From Pomphorhynchus laevis (taxonomy: Eukaryota > Acanthocephala > Palaeacanthocephala > Echinorhynchida > Pomphorhynchidae): DNA of 64,000 bases. The notes under the pieces were generated by a model. The model was not told where the DNA came from. It searched no databases and saw only the letters and a list, made by a program, of their open reading frames with translations. Made by a program: the position numbers and the translations under genes. Each line of letters begins with the position of its first letter. Position 1 is the stretch's first letter. The DNA lies in assembly GCA_012934845.2 (NCBI GenBank), contig WNNJ02000687.1, positions 1 to 64,000 on the forward strand, written 5' to 3'. Shown here in pieces: positions 43,601-58,600 of the stretch.

Positions 43601-46600
43601 AAATAATATACTCTGTACTAGAATAAGATAAATAATCAAATTTTATCAGAGAAAATACGTCATTAGCTTGTAGTTGGATCGCTGCTATGTTGGGTTGAGG
43701 AATTAGGGGCCAAACCTGATAGCATAGCAGTTCCATCTGATGATTTTTTATCCTTACTCTGCCAGAAAGTCTGTTATCTATCGTAAAGATGACATTAAAT
43801 TTACAATAAAAATATTTTTTCATGAGCATTCATACATACCATATAATATAAAATATAATACATTAAATAATGAAATTTTAAGAATATCCGTAATATGTAA
43901 TGAATTTGACTTTCAAAATCATTATTAATCTAGATATGAACATTAAATTAACATTAACTAAAACTACTATTAATTTATATCGTAAAGATGACATATTTAA
44001 ATTTACACGAAACATATTTTTGCATGAGCATTCATGCATACCATATAATATATAAGATAAGACATTAAATAATGAAATTTTAAGAATTGCAACAATATGT
44101 AACGATATTGGCTTTCTTCAAAATCATTTAAATAATTTAATAGATACATATTTTAAACTAGGTCACTATAAAAATAAAATTAAACAGAAAATAGTAAAAT
44201 ATATAAATCAACAACATATTATAAAAAATAAATTTAAACTCTATATAAAAGTAATTTAATTTAATAATTAAAAAAATATTATAAAAAATAACTTTAAACT
44301 CTTAAACTCTTATGTTACAACTTTTATACGACCTTAGTCTACTCATCACTACATAGTCGTCTCATCATTGCGGTCATGTAGCATCACAATTGGTAAAACT
44401 CTAAACAGTAACGTATTTTTACATGATTAAATACATTAGATAAAATACATAAGATTTTCGAGTTGACTTATAAATTAATTAAATATTTAATTATATATTT
44501 AATTATTACATTTCATTTATATTTAATAAAATGAAATGCAATGTAAGATGTGCTCTTTGAAACTTGTGGTCTCTATACGAAATCGTGAAATATTATTAAT
44601 TATTTAAATATAAAGTATTAAAATAATTAAATTATATTTTTAATTTTGATTTATCCTTGCTGAACAATTTTTTGTTTTGTATAATTTTTAGACATTTGCA
44701 GTAGCATATTTCAGTGTAATTATGTAATGTAATATTAAAATTGTAATATTAATTTTAATGTAATATTTAAATGATCTATTATTTTAACCAATAATTGTAA
44801 TGTATTATTTATAATGTAATATTTATTACATTACAGTTTAACGATTGAATGATTTTCATTTAATTATGAACATTTATGCATACTAAATAATATTAAATAT
44901 AATACAAAATATCGAAATTTTAAGAATTGCATTAAAATGCAATGAATTGGTTTTCTTAAAAATCATTTAAATAGTTTAATTAAGTAATATTTTAAACTAA
45001 GATACTATAAAAATATAACTAAGCAAAATATGATCAAATAGACAAACATCAAATCATTATTAAAAATAAATTTAAGCTATTTAGTTTAATTTTTTAGGAT
45101 ATATATTAAATGATGGTACTTTTATAAATGAGCTCGAAGCATGTAATTATAGGATATATTTTTGTTAAAAAACTTTGAATAGTATTGCATGCTATAGATA
45201 ATATAAAATGTCATCATTTAATGGCATCTTTACCGTTATAGACTATTCCATTACAATCGATTTTTTAGTTTATACCGAATTTTTAAATTGAAATATTATC
45301 TTAACTCACCTATCAATATTTTTTAGATTCAACTATTATTAATAGTTGAATGATATAGTGCAAATGTATATTTTATTGATGATTTTTCGTTTAGAAATAT
45401 CACTGAAGGGTGTCTCCTTACACTTCAACCTATCTCCAGCGGTGCTGATGGATTTATCATTAATGTAGATAAGCCATTTTCAATCGACGAGAGATTAGTT
45501 ATCACAAATTTAGTAAACAACAATACAGTATGTTTCCGAGTCATTTTAATTAATTTAACATTAAATCCCAAGAAACTGTTTTCGTAAATTTCGAGATTGC
45601 AATTGTCGATTAAGAAACCTCAATTATAGATCATAACGTTTTTGCGAGCAAAGCTATTTTTCCTATAAATTAGAGTTTTTGTCAATAACATACTTTTTCG
45701 ATATAGAGAAAATTTTTAGTCAATTTGAAATATTTTATTTTATATCTTGCAAAAGCTGTTTTGTGAATTTTATTTATAAATTGTATATAAACATTAACTA
45801 AATTAATAAATTTATTAATTAAATTAATTAATTAATTAATTTTAAAGTTATATGTAAGCTTAACTTAATCTAAAAAGTGTAGGCTTAATCTAAAAAATGT
45901 GGCTTCTCTTGAAGAAGATAAGCCATTACTTATAAGTAAATTATCCTAGCACATTGGTTCCCAAACATTTTCGATTTTATGTTTATTTTTACTTATTTAT
46001 AAGTAAATTATCCTAGCACATTGGTTTCCAAACATTTTCGATTTTATGTTCATTTTTGCTCTTAGACATTACAACATATAGCCCACCCCTAAAAATATTT
46101 AAAATGAATTATAATTCTAAGTTTCCGCTTATTTGGGTGTATTAAAGGCATTTGTCTTTTCTTTTTCTTAAAATAAAAAATATTATTATTAAGACTGATG
46201 TTCTTTATATATACATCTAACGGATTATAAATTTATATACTAAGATATAATATCATCGAGAAGAATGCTTTGTTGAAGAGTGCGGATTTCTATTAAGGTA
46301 TCTCAAATTTGTACCATGGATTCAACAAGATTATAAAATCGATTTAAACACAAATCTTTTACAACCAACGTACTTCTATGTACAAAATCAATAGATGTTG
46401 GTTTTCTTTTATTGAATAAAACGATATTTCTAGCTCTCTAAACGTTTTTTATATATAAATTTATTTATTATAAAAATACCTTCCAATCACAATTTTTAAA
46501 GTGATAGCGCATACAACGAGCCAGTATCAGTAAAATTGCTTTATGGAGATGAGTTTCGATCAGTATCGCAAGTAATCACAGGTAGCTTATACTTTATTGC

Positions 46601-49600
46601 AAAATTAGTTGAAGCTTATGCTAACTTTATTTATTCGACTTCTGATTGGTGATTAGGAACGTTTCAGAAAAATAAATTTAACCGATGAAGCTAATGAGCG
46701 AAGTACAGTTTGACTGAGGCATGCATATATTTTCAAATTTCGATATATTTTAAATTTCGCTATTAAGCATCAACAACGTTTTTCGATATTTAAATAAAAT
46801 AATTTATTTTTACTTCACTCTTCACTAATTAATAACAGAAACCAATGGGTGAACAGTATTTTATAATATTATTTTTAATTTATAAATAGTATAAAATACG
46901 TAGATTCAGTTATCTGAATCTACGTATTAGATCTTAATACGTATCTTAATCTATTATTTTTTTATTTATAAATAGTATAAAATACGTAGATGCAGTTATC
47001 TGAGCTATATTTACATATCAAAATATTTTCGAAATATTTTGCTATCAGGTATCGGCAACGTTTTTCTTCACAATGCACAACAAAAATGTTAAAAATTAAA
47101 ACATTTAATGAAAACTTATTTTCGTGGTTTTAAGGTAATTTAATATGGCCTTACAGTTTTCAATTTTCAGCAAATCGATAGTTGTGAATAATGACGATTT
47201 CAAATAAGTCATTATTAATATCAGTCGTTATCGAGTGCACATGCTTATTCTCTAAATAATAGTGCAATTTTAAATTGCCTAATGACACACTCGTTTTATT
47301 GCTAACTCGATCCAGAATGCGATCCAGATGTTGCATTTCTATACCAGTACAAAAGCGACCAATCCAATGTATATACTAGATTCTTCTATTAATCATACTT
47401 TTGTCTGCTCTGAATCCTAATATTTTACGGTAATCATCAGTTGACTTCTGATACCGATTGTATCAACTGTAGACTATATGCATTACTTTAGTAATACATA
47501 TATGAACATGTATACGAATGGACTAACTAACCGATACATTGGAAATTCTTTCATACCGCTAAGTGCTTTGGTTCGATATTTTTATCAGCAATCTCTTCGA
47601 GCATTTTCTATAGAGGAATACGTCATTAGCACGTGCTTGGCCCTCTGGTTTGTTGGGTCGAAAAATAGGGGCCGATACCTGATAACATAGCAGTTCCTCC
47701 TGATGACCTCTAGATCTTATTCTGATGTATTGTCTGTTATTAATTAGTCAATTCATAAAAATTGACTTTTATTAAACTTATAAGTTATAAGCTTAATTAT
47801 TTATATCTGCTTATAAAATAAGCAGACTCAATTATCTGGTCAAACTATGAAATGCCAAACTATGTATTCTTGATACGATTATTTTTCTGCTAATTTTCAA
47901 GCAAGTTTGATGAATTTTATTTTTATTTATTATAATGGAGAAATGATAAATTGTGAAATTGATCACATTGACTATCGAAATTTTTTTATTTAAATAAAAA
48001 AATTACTTCACTCTCTCTATTAATTAATAACCAAATTTATTTTATAAATAATATTTAAATACTATTAAATTTTAAATGTAGTACTATTTAAAATAAAATT
48101 ATAAATATAATATTTAAAGTTGTTTTTATTTATAAATAATTGTTACAAATTTCGAGCAAATTCGAATTGACACTGTATTCGCACAAATACGTTATACTTT
48201 ATATATTTAGGTAGTTTTAGACCGCAATAATGCTTACTGTATCGTTACCGATCAAACAATCCAATTAAATTATGAACGTAAACTGAATTATAAATATCAT
48301 ACAAATTATAATTATTATACAAGAACTACCTGGAACAAAATAAGTAGTCCATCTTTCGCAATAATTGTGACACAGCATATTTGCTATCAGTCAAGTGGTA
48401 TTAATTATTTAAGCAATGATTTTTATACCTTTCTCAATTGATTAAATAGGCTTATGGACCAAACTCTGCAAATTAGGATCATGCCAATTGCTGACCACAT
48501 CCCACTGCGCTGGAGCTGCTGTAAGCTCCGACATGAATTGTGATGGCTACTACAGCTGTCCAGGTCACGAGGATGAGAATACATGCGGTATGATATTAAT
48601 TTCAACTAAAATTTATTTAAACTTCATTATAGTCTCTTATAAATAATTGAAAAATACTTGTTTTTGTCAAAGATTGACAAAGACCAGTCTCCAAATGTGT
48701 TATAGCACATACGCTAGCTTCAATGTTTCTTCTTATTCGGTTTTAAGTGACGAAAATCATTGGTGTTATTATATTTTGCTATCTGCGTCTCATTTTAAAA
48801 GCTATCATGGAATTATTTTATTGAAAATTAAAAAAAAATTAATTTTAATTAATTAAAATAATCTTAATTTTAAACCATTAAAATTAACGGTTTAACAGAC
48901 ATTAAATAACGATACATATACGACTGATTCAATCACGTATTATTAAATTGTCGTCTTCCAGATTAGCTAGTCAGAGAACGGCGCATATTTTGCAATGACA
49001 ATTGTTTATTTTTTAAATCTTTCAATTTCTGTCACAAATGCACAAATTTATAATAAACTTAATCTAACTTGATCGAGTGAATTACTATCATTTAACTTGA
49101 TTAACTTGCATCTGTAAGCTGAAATTCTTCTGGTTGTGGCATGACAATATTTTCACAGGTATTGTTCCTATTCTTGATACAACCGGACGCTGCTACTAAT
49201 TAGTGTACGATAATACAGTGTACGATAATGATCGGATCACATAGTAATGGTAGGTTTCTAATTGATCGTTAGAATACGATTCTCTAGCAGAAGTAATATA
49301 CAGAAATGTATATATACACCACTGGAGAGCCAGCTAGGCTAGTGGATGTAACGTTGAATCACCATACAGAACTCCTGAGTTCGATTAAATGCAATTATTA
49401 AAATATGGAAAAGTGGTTTGTATTTTTAAGATCAACCATAAAGAATTTTAAAAACAACCGATAAATAGGAGACAGATAAGTAAATTATAAACAGATCAGG
49501 ATATATATTGTCGACTACTGTTCTTCTAGTTTTCCGCTACTTCATCTATGGCAACAGGTCCAAGGGAATCTGCGCCCCCAACAGATCCAACACGCCGCCT

Positions 49601-52600
49601 TCCGACTGAACAACCTGGGGTCTTTCACCCCCGAAGAATCCAATCGTCGCGGACTATGTTGGGTAATCGAGAGACGAGGAGCTTAATAAACCTTAGCCTT
49701 TGCTCTTGGGGACGTCCTCTCGAAAAGAAGACTAATCCCGAGATAGCCCAAGTTCCCGAAAGCTGCACTGGATTTTCCCTTTCAATGACAGATGCTGGTC
49801 CCGTTTCAGGGCCCAACTAGCTTTCTTCAGGATACGTTTGAGTATATCCAGGTCAGCTTTCACCGACCAATTCACCGTAACGGTGAACCCCCGGTATTTT
49901 ACTCGACTTGTAAAGGTAGGAGGTGGTTGAAGCTGCAAAATGGAGGAAAGTGCAGAGAGTGCTAATCTCTTAAGTTTTTGCTTTGTTGAGCGGCGTCATG
50001 AAAGACAACCACCTGCGATTTTGCGGAGTCTAAAATAAGATTGGATTTGGGTAACTGGTCATTTAATCTTAAAAAGAAGCGGCTGATGTCGGAGAATACG
50101 TCTTTGCACCTGTGTTCAGTAAACAGGACTGTGGTGTCATCAGCGTACACCACTAGATGTTGTTCGCGTTTAAATATTTGGAATAAGTTAATTGAGGCAG
50201 CAATAAATAAGATAGAAGAAAGTGGGGAACCTTTAGGCACACCTGTAATAGGGTAGAACTGACGCGCATTAGGGTTGTCTACATAGTAAAATCGCTTGGT
50301 GTACAGCAGGATCTCCACCCTGTTCACAGTTCTCGCAGGCAACCCAAGGAACCTGAGAGAAGAGATCACAAAATGAATGGAGATATGGTCAAATGCAGCA
50401 GAAAAGTCAAGGAAAACAGCCACAACAAGACAATGGCTATTCTTCCGACAAAACTGCTCCATCTCACCTACTGCTGAATAGACCGACCAACCTTTGACGA
50501 ACACATGAAAACCTGGAGGGATCAAATTACGCCTACTTAAATGGTCGCGGATTTTACGCGCAAGCGCTTTTTCGTAAACCGACACGAGGGTATTTTGAAT
50601 CGAAATGGGTCGCAGATCTTTAGGACATGAGCAGGATTCTTTCTTAAGAATAAAACCTCTCTTACTAATATTGATGCCTGCTGCATCTGATGGGGAGGCT
50701 AGAAGCATTGTGACGGCCACCTCTCTTCTCTGTTCGGATGTCAAAATTTGACAGACCCGATAAGAAAGTGGAGCGACGGATTTAGAGGTGCCCGGAAGTA
50801 GACCACAAGAGTTGAAAATATCTGAAACAGGTAGGTACCTACTCCTGAAGTTACCCCAAGGCTAGATTGGTTGAGGTGATTGCGTGGCTCCATAGTTGTG
50901 TAAGGCTAGTGACTCAAAAACTTTGTCAAGGACTACATTACCAATTCAACCCAATGCCCTATCCTTCCAACACACAAACTTCACCTTCTTGAAAATCTTC
51001 CAAAAGGAAACTGCGAAGGGTTAAAGCGAGCAATGCTCGCCCTATCCCTACCCAGCTAGAACTTATATCTAGCCCTCCAGTATTCATTCGAGAGGGCCTG
51101 TCTGGCGGAAGCAGATAGATTAAAGAGGTTAAGCAATTTCGCTAGGACCTTGAGTTTCGACGGAGTGGGATTGTATATTCGACCTTCATAGGTAGTCGAT
51201 AAAATCGCGATAGTTTGGGAAAAGTGGTAGATATTAAATTCGGTTAGACTCTCATTTCCTATTCTAGGAAAGAGTTGGATAGCCGCTTTAAAGAAGGCCA
51301 CTCTGATCGGATCAAAGTGAAACCTCCTTCGAAGCAACATATCTTCCTCAATTCTCCAACGAATTAGGTCATGAGAGGTGGAAAATTGCTGGCGCGACTG
51401 CTCCGTACAGAGGGGTTTAAACAACCACCTCGAGTGAACGTTTACCGTTCTTACTGAGTGAAACTACCAAATAAGACATGACTGGATACGAGTAGTTTAA
51501 TAAGAGGGAGGACCTTAAGGAGCACTTAACTAAGGTCAAGAGTCTTTGGGATGAAGAGGAGTGAGGTGGGGTTATGTACGGAGTATAGTGGAAACAGATA
51601 TGCTTTGGGATAAATCAAGTAATGTCCTGAGGAAGACGGATAGACCGCGTCTCCTAAAGGATTATAACATCTGCACCTCTACCAGGTAAAAGTCTAAGGG
51701 CAGAAGCACCTCCCGAATTCCACTAAAGGATATTCAGTGAAAAAGGCTCACAAGTACTCTGCATTGTGATGGATTAGTTGGATTGGGGATTGGTTACCTA
51801 GACGGAGCTACGTGCAGGAATGTTACCCTTCCTATCACAAGCTCAACCAGGGGTAGGTACTTGCCCCTGGGCAATTTTATCTTCATTTTCCCGGCGTTCC
51901 TGCATTAGTTTTCCAATGTTGATGGGAGGGACGGCATGAGCCGATGCCCTTCTTTTGTTTGAAGCTGAACAGTCGAAATTGGCAATGTCTTTTTTGTGTA
52001 TAAGGCCGAAAGTAGATGAGAAATTAGTTCTTCCATTTGTTTATAAACGGGTGCGATGCGATCGCCTCCAATCTTTAATAATTCAGTATCCCCCATACGG
52101 GGGAGGCAGCAGCGGAAAACGAAGTATAAGCAGGCCTCGGCGATGTTCCTGAGTTGAAGAACTTTGCCTTGTAGGCGTTAAAACATCCACACTTCCTGCT
52201 CCATGCAGGATGGCTCCCCCACAGTTCGAGCAGGATGGGGGGTCTCGCACGGATGACTAGCCTGAAGTAATGAACAATTGGAAAGACCACACTTCCCACA
52301 GGTTGGCGCCACACTGCAGCTGGAGGCCCAGTGCCCCCATTTGTGACATCGGCTGCTGTGTGGAAACGTAAACTCGTACATGTCAATCAGTGTAAAATTT
52401 AAATTAAAACCCATAAAGGGGTTGAATCGAGAATTCGTTAGAATTTTTGTTTAATCCACCGAGGTGGAACAAAAGCCGTTGGTAATAGGGATTCCTGATT
52501 TACTCACAATTGATCTGAAGTTAGAAATTTTGTATGTTTGCTGAAGACTCAAAACATACGCTTCATCTAGGTGACAGGGGAAGCCGGTAATCTTAACCGT

Positions 52601-55600
52601 CCCCAAGATAGGTTTCTCCACGATTTCACCTCAGCTTGCTGTGGCTGTTTTTCTTGGCTTTTCTGCTACATTTGACCGCATCTTCATTCAATTCGTTATC
52701 TCCTCTCTCAGGTCCCTTGGATTGCCTGCGAGAATTGTTAACAGGGTGGAGAATTGCTGTACACCCAGCGGTTCTATTATGAAGACGACCTTTATGCAAG
52801 CCAGTTTGACCCTATTACAAGTGTGCCTCAAGGTTCCCCACTTTATCCTATCTTATATCTTGCTAGATCCATTGTTCTCTTTAAGGCATTTAAACGTGAT
52901 TATTATCTTGTGATATACGCTGATGATACCACAGCCCTGTTTTCAGGACACAGGTGCAAAGATGTAGTATTGGACATCAGCCGATTCTTTTTAAGATTAA
53001 ATGATTAGTTATCCCCATCCAATCTTATTTTAAACTCCGAAAAATCGCAGGTGGTTGTCTTTAATGGCGCCCCTGACACCAAAAAGAAGCTTAAGAGACT
53101 AGCACCCTGCACTTTTCTTCATTTTTCAGCATCAACCACTCCTCCATCTTCACGAGTCAAGTAAAATATCTAGGGTTCACCGTTACGGTGAATAGGTCGG
53201 CGAAAGCTGACCTGGATATACTTAAAAGTATCCTGAACAGAGCTAGGTGGGCTCTGAAACGGGTCCACCATTCGTCATTGAATGGAAAGTACCCCAAAGG
53301 CGTACTTGGACTATCTCGGGATTAGTCTTCTTCTCTGAAGACGCCCCTCAGAGCAATAGCTAAGGTTTCTCAAGCTCCTCATCTTAAGATTACCGACCAC
53401 AGTCCGCCTCGACTGGACAACGCGCTGGTGCGTCCGGGAGCTCACATCTCTATGGACCTGAAACCGTGACTATGTTGCAGAGAAGACGTAGATTCAAGCA
53501 TGTAGTACTAAGTTAGAGTTGCTGAGGATTTATCTTTAATTTAGTTTGTTTTTCTTTTTGACGATTGTTCTGTAATTTTAAAAAATCTAACCTTCTAACT
53601 TTACTTTCTTATATCTCAACAATAAATTTAAACTTACATGTGGTTTTTTAATTAGGCAATTAATTTAATATAATGTGGCAGAAAACGGTTAGAATCCATT
53701 TTAATATATACCGCGATATTTAATAAATTAGATTTAATAAGATTTAATAAATTAGATTTAATTTTATAATCTAATTTAAATATTTGTTTGTTAACTAACA
53801 AATAAATATAAATGTCTGGATCTTTGCTAAAATGTGCCCCATATAGAGCTTATGTGTTAAGGCATTTTGTTTTTCATTGAACTGGTTTTCTTGATTTTGC
53901 AATTTAAAATGTTGTATGGCAACAAACCTTAACAAAAATTTGATTTTAGTATTAAAAACGATAAGCACAGTAGCGTTCATTGGTTCACTCCTGTTCCTTT
54001 TGCTGGGATGTTCGATCGGATTATCAGTAGTGATATTTAAGCGTTTTAGCCGTCAACGTAGACGTGGTCGAGTCCACACATCAGTTTCGTATAACGTTGA
54101 GAACCACGAAATAAATGCTAGACGTAAGAAATTAATGATTTTATTAATGATTTCTAAATTAGTGGAAAAAATAGAAATATAATTAGTATATTATAAAAAT
54201 ATACGTAAATAGAAATTAATGATTTTATATAATGAGTAATGAATACAAATTTTGTAACGCTTTTTCCTTATATTTAATTTAGTTCTTATATCTGAGGAAC
54301 TAAATTATATTAATTTTAATTTTAAAATAATTTTAAAATAATTCAATTATTTTTAAACTAATAACTATCCAGTTGAGAGTAATTTAAATGTCTTACAGCT
54401 TATTAATTACGAGTATATTTTATGTTATATTTTATGATACAAATTCTGGAGACTTAATGATTTTAATGTAAATTATAATTTATTATAATAATTTATAATT
54501 AAATAATTAATAATAATTATAATTATTTAAATTATAAATAAAATTATTCAATTTAAAATTTTATAAATGTCTTGTAATTTATGCGATTGCACTGGAAAAT
54601 TAATTCACTATATGATTTGTGTTAATGGATTTTACATTTGATGTTTTTATTAAAAAACTAAGTATACAGATAAACTTGTCCTACTGCAACGTTCTCATTA
54701 TATAGCTGATAACTGACTACGATTATTGATAATGATTCCTATCTGGTTTTGAAATATGCAAAATAATTTTAAATTATATTGCATATCTAGCAAAGTGTTA
54801 TAATATAAAGTTTTATCTGGAGTTAATTAAAATCCGCGAGGCAAATACTATATAATTAAAAGGGGAAGCACCGAGGAATAGAGATACTTCTTGTGAAATT
54901 TTATCTGGTCAAACACATATTCTATTTATTATATCGATAGTGATATATCGAGTGTTGATATATCGTTATTATAATTAATGATTTTTAAATTAGTGGAAAA
55001 AATAGAAATATAATTAGTATATTAAATGGGCTTGTATTAAAGCCCAGAGACTTACTCTGGGCCTTAATACAAGTGTTTTAGAATGATTTCGAGTTATTTT
55101 CAATTATTTTGCAATTAAGAATTCCAATATAATAAAGTACTGCAAGTCGGATAAAATTGAAATTTCTTTCGATCCAGATGTTTGGTTATTTACAAATACA
55201 CGTTTGATTATTCTATATTGAAGTACTTAATATATTCCTCTGAATCGTTTACTTGTTGCGCCTAAATAATATTTTATGACGACAAATTTATTGTCGTCAT
55301 ATTAATTGTGAGTTTTAAAAAATAAACCAATTTATTAATTCTAAAAATTAATAACTTGATTTATTTTGATTTTATAAATTAATTTTTAACATCACAAATC
55401 TTTTTGATTTAAAAAAAATAATTTTGTGATGATTTTAGATCAAAACGACAAAATTTTCAGTTTTACGGTTTTATTTTGTATTCGATTTTTATCGGATCGA
55501 AACGGCAGAAAATGGCCAATATAGATATATGTGTGAAACGTTGTACTTGCTGAATGCAACGCTGGAATATTCATATTTGGGACTAATAAAATGAAATGCA

Positions 55601-58600
55601 TTTCATGAAATAATCGTGGCATTAAGGTAGAATCTTACTGCTGCAAGTGGTCCCAGCTAATTAATACAATAAAAATGATAATATCATTTAATATTTAAAG
55701 TTTATCAATTTAAAGTTAAAACAATGTAAAAAACCTTAAAAAAAGTTAGAGATCTAATATACATACATTCCAGATAAATCCTGTCAGTTCCGAATTATTC
55801 CTGTCAGTTCCACTCGCTACGCTCGCGGATTAAACTCAATCTATCGATAAAAGGTCATGCCTAAAAAAGCGCGATCTCAGATCCCTGTTCCTGATCAAGA
55901 ATCTTCCACATCAGAATGCAATGATGGTTATACCAGCTTTGAAGTTGGATGTGATTCCAAAGATTGCGATGTATGGACACTTGTTCGTGTTAAAATATCC
56001 AACCACTCGGTGTATAAACATAAACAGTTCACATGCGGTTTTTGTACATCAGTACGACTGCTACAGTTATCCTGCTCATCTACTCCTGTATCACACACGA
56101 CCACTCAGACCAATGCTGTTTTAGATGCTTCCCTCGCATCAACACCTGACTTCGCATCATATAATCCCATTATTGAACATACTCTCTCACACACTCCTCG
56201 TTCAACTACGTATAAAACTTCCATTAATCTTTCTCATTCTAACAATGCTAACGGTAAAGCTTTTCATCTCGTACCTCCGCTTTCTTATTCCTCCCCCAAT
56301 CTAGATAAATCTCAAACTACTCTATTCTCCTAACGTACTCCTTACTCGACCTCGCCCGTATCACTTCTCAATAATTTACACCCTTCCATCAAAATCATTT
56401 CCAGTAAAATTTCCGATCAACTGATTCAACACTCCATTCCTGTCACTCATGCACCAACCTATCTAAATTATCCTTACTCTACCTCCCACGTAACACTTCC
56501 AAATAATTTACATCCTTCATTTAAAATCATCTCCAGTCACATCTCTGATCAACAGATTCAACACCCCGTTCCTGTCACACTTGCTCCAACCAATATTAAT
56601 TCTCTATCAAGCACCCCTGTCATTCCCACTTCTATTTGCTCATCTACCTCGACTCCTACCAGCTCTGTCTGTCCACCACTTCCACGAAATCGTTTTCCTT
56701 CGCGCGATCGCTGTATAATCATATCAAACTTAAAGCTTTCCGAATCTGCTTCTCCACAATCTCGCCTCGATGACGATGTATCTGCTTTCAGATCTATCCT
56801 AGCAACCATTCTTCCTGATGATAACCCATCCCTCTTCAATAATATCGCTCCTGTATCCTTTATTCGTTTAAACAAATCCACTAAATCCTATCATCTCAGT
56901 CATCCACTCTTAAAAATCGTTTTCTGACATAGTTCACATGCCTCTTCGGTACTCTCCCAACGTTTTAAACTTCTTACCACTTCATCTACTTGCCGTATCT
57001 TTCCTGACCGCTCCCCTTCTGATATTGCCCAGCTCAATTTAGCTCGCATTGAGAAACATCGACGTGAAACAAACGGCGAGTCATCCTTATCTATACGTCA
57101 AATCAACGGAAATTTTCACGTTCTTCAAACAAGGCCAAAAATTCGATGGCGTCCCATCTCTCCCGCTTGTCTTCTTCGCTAGTCGATCTCGCTCCTAAGC
57201 ATACTTTTCGTCCAAGTCTATTCAACACTCGCTCCATTCTTCATAAAGCTGATCAATTATCTATCGATATTCTCTGCATTACCGAATCCTGGCACTCTGA
57301 CTCCGACGATCTTGCTATTCGTCGTCTATGTCGCTCTGGTTGTTCTCTAGTTGAATCAGCTCGTCAAATTGCATCTCATGCATCTACTGCTTCTAACCAT
57401 GGCGGTATTGTTGCCATTGCTCGTCACTCAATGTCTTTACGTAAAATCAACGTTAACATCCGTTACACTTCGTTCGAATTACTCATATGCAGATTATTAA
57501 CACCTTTCCCTCTAGAACTTGTGATTGTATACCGTCCAGGTTCAGTTGCCCCATCACGTATCTTCTTTAACGACCTTGAAGATCTAATGTATCACTGTTC
57601 ATTGTCTTATACTCCTTCTTTTGTTCTCGGTGACTTTAACATTCGTCTTGATCGCCCGTCTGACTCTGACTCTATCACTTTAACTAATCTTTTTTCTGAT
57701 TTTAACCATAAATTACTTTCAACAAGCCCAACTCATATTCTCAGAGGTGCTCTCGACATCATTGCTGTTACTAACTGCTTCAATGACTATACCTCCTTGT
57801 CAATTACTGATCCTGGTTTGTCCGATCATTTCCTTGTCAATCTTACTCGTCCCCATCCTCCTTCTCTGCCTTTACCATTATCAACACCAAGTCGACCCTG
57901 GAAGCTTCTCGATATCCCTATTCTCTGCACAGCCTTACTCAATTCTTCACTCTTTTCACTTCCTCTTAACTATCTATCTCTCGATGATCTCTGCATTCTG
58001 TTTGACTCTGAACTTACGCCGAACCTCAATAACCTTCTGCCTAGTCGACTTCGACGTTCCCAGCGCTTGCGCCATGCTCCCTTGTTCGATTCTGACTATA
58101 GTCTTTCTAAGCATCGACTCCGTCACTCTATTCGTATGTATAAACGCTTTCTTAAACGTTCCCCCAACTCACTCCCTCCAAATCTTCGTGATTCCTACTT
58201 TTCTCAACGCCGTTCACATCTCATTCTTATACGTACTAAACGTACTATCTTTTGGCGAAATCAACTCGAGTCATCTTCCAACTTTAAATCTCATTGGAAA
58301 ATCTTAAACTCAATTCTTTCACGATCATCTACTCATTGTAATATAAATCCTGATGAATTTTCTTCTTATCTACAAACTAAGCTATATAATTTACTTTCCC
58401 TATTACCCATAGCCCCCTTGTACCCACTCTTCTCTTTAAATACTTCCCCCCAGAACTATTCCACCTTCTTCCCGTTTCGTTTGATGAAGTTTCTTCGGTT
58501 ATGCTGTCATTACCTAATAAAACCTCTCCTTCTGAGAGGTCTTCGACGCCTCGGCATCAAACCTTCCTCCGTATCATTAAATTCTATAATTCTTCCTATC

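Larger units (their letters stand above)
42205..45115 (+). mobile_element. Penelope-like element fragments, cluster 2
   Basis: At least six copies of the C-terminal RT region, starting near 42215, 42600, 42870, 43345, 43745/43930 and 44860, mostly head to tail. The clearest protein wording is INLYRKDDIFKF, then HEHSCIPYNIKYNTLNNEILRI, then IGFLQNHLNNLIDTYFKL, then KIVKYINQHNNIKNK. Copies are separated by the hammerhead-like modules at 42501, 42755 and 43645, with one in inverted orientation at 43120-43255. This pattern of 5'-truncated units in tandem is typical of Penelope-like elements. Confidence 0.75.
49540..52620 (-). mobile_element. LINE-B copy 2
   Basis: Minus order: zinc-knuckle ORF1 (52414-51905), endonuclease start (about 51750, ADVIIL-type wording, decayed), linker (51424-51056), RT (50744-49962) and 3' tail to about 49540. 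It is the best-kept copy of the family. It is inverted and head to head with copy 3. Confidence 0.85.

Noticed and set aside
46261-46297. A 37-bp micro-exon (ECFVEECGFLL) for the membrane-protein gene
   Set aside because: Weak acceptor with no pyrimidine tract, and the gene chains in phase without it once the donor at 45584 is used.
53916-54182. Unspliced 88-codon membrane ORF as a complete small gene
   Set aside because: The GTAAGA donor at 54124 and TTTTAG acceptor at 53944-53949 match the phases of flanking exons, and the unspliced ends are low-complexity.
56558-56881. Minus-strand ORF of 107 codons inside LINE-C
   Set aside because: Shadow of the Ser/Thr-rich LINE-C ORF1 region.
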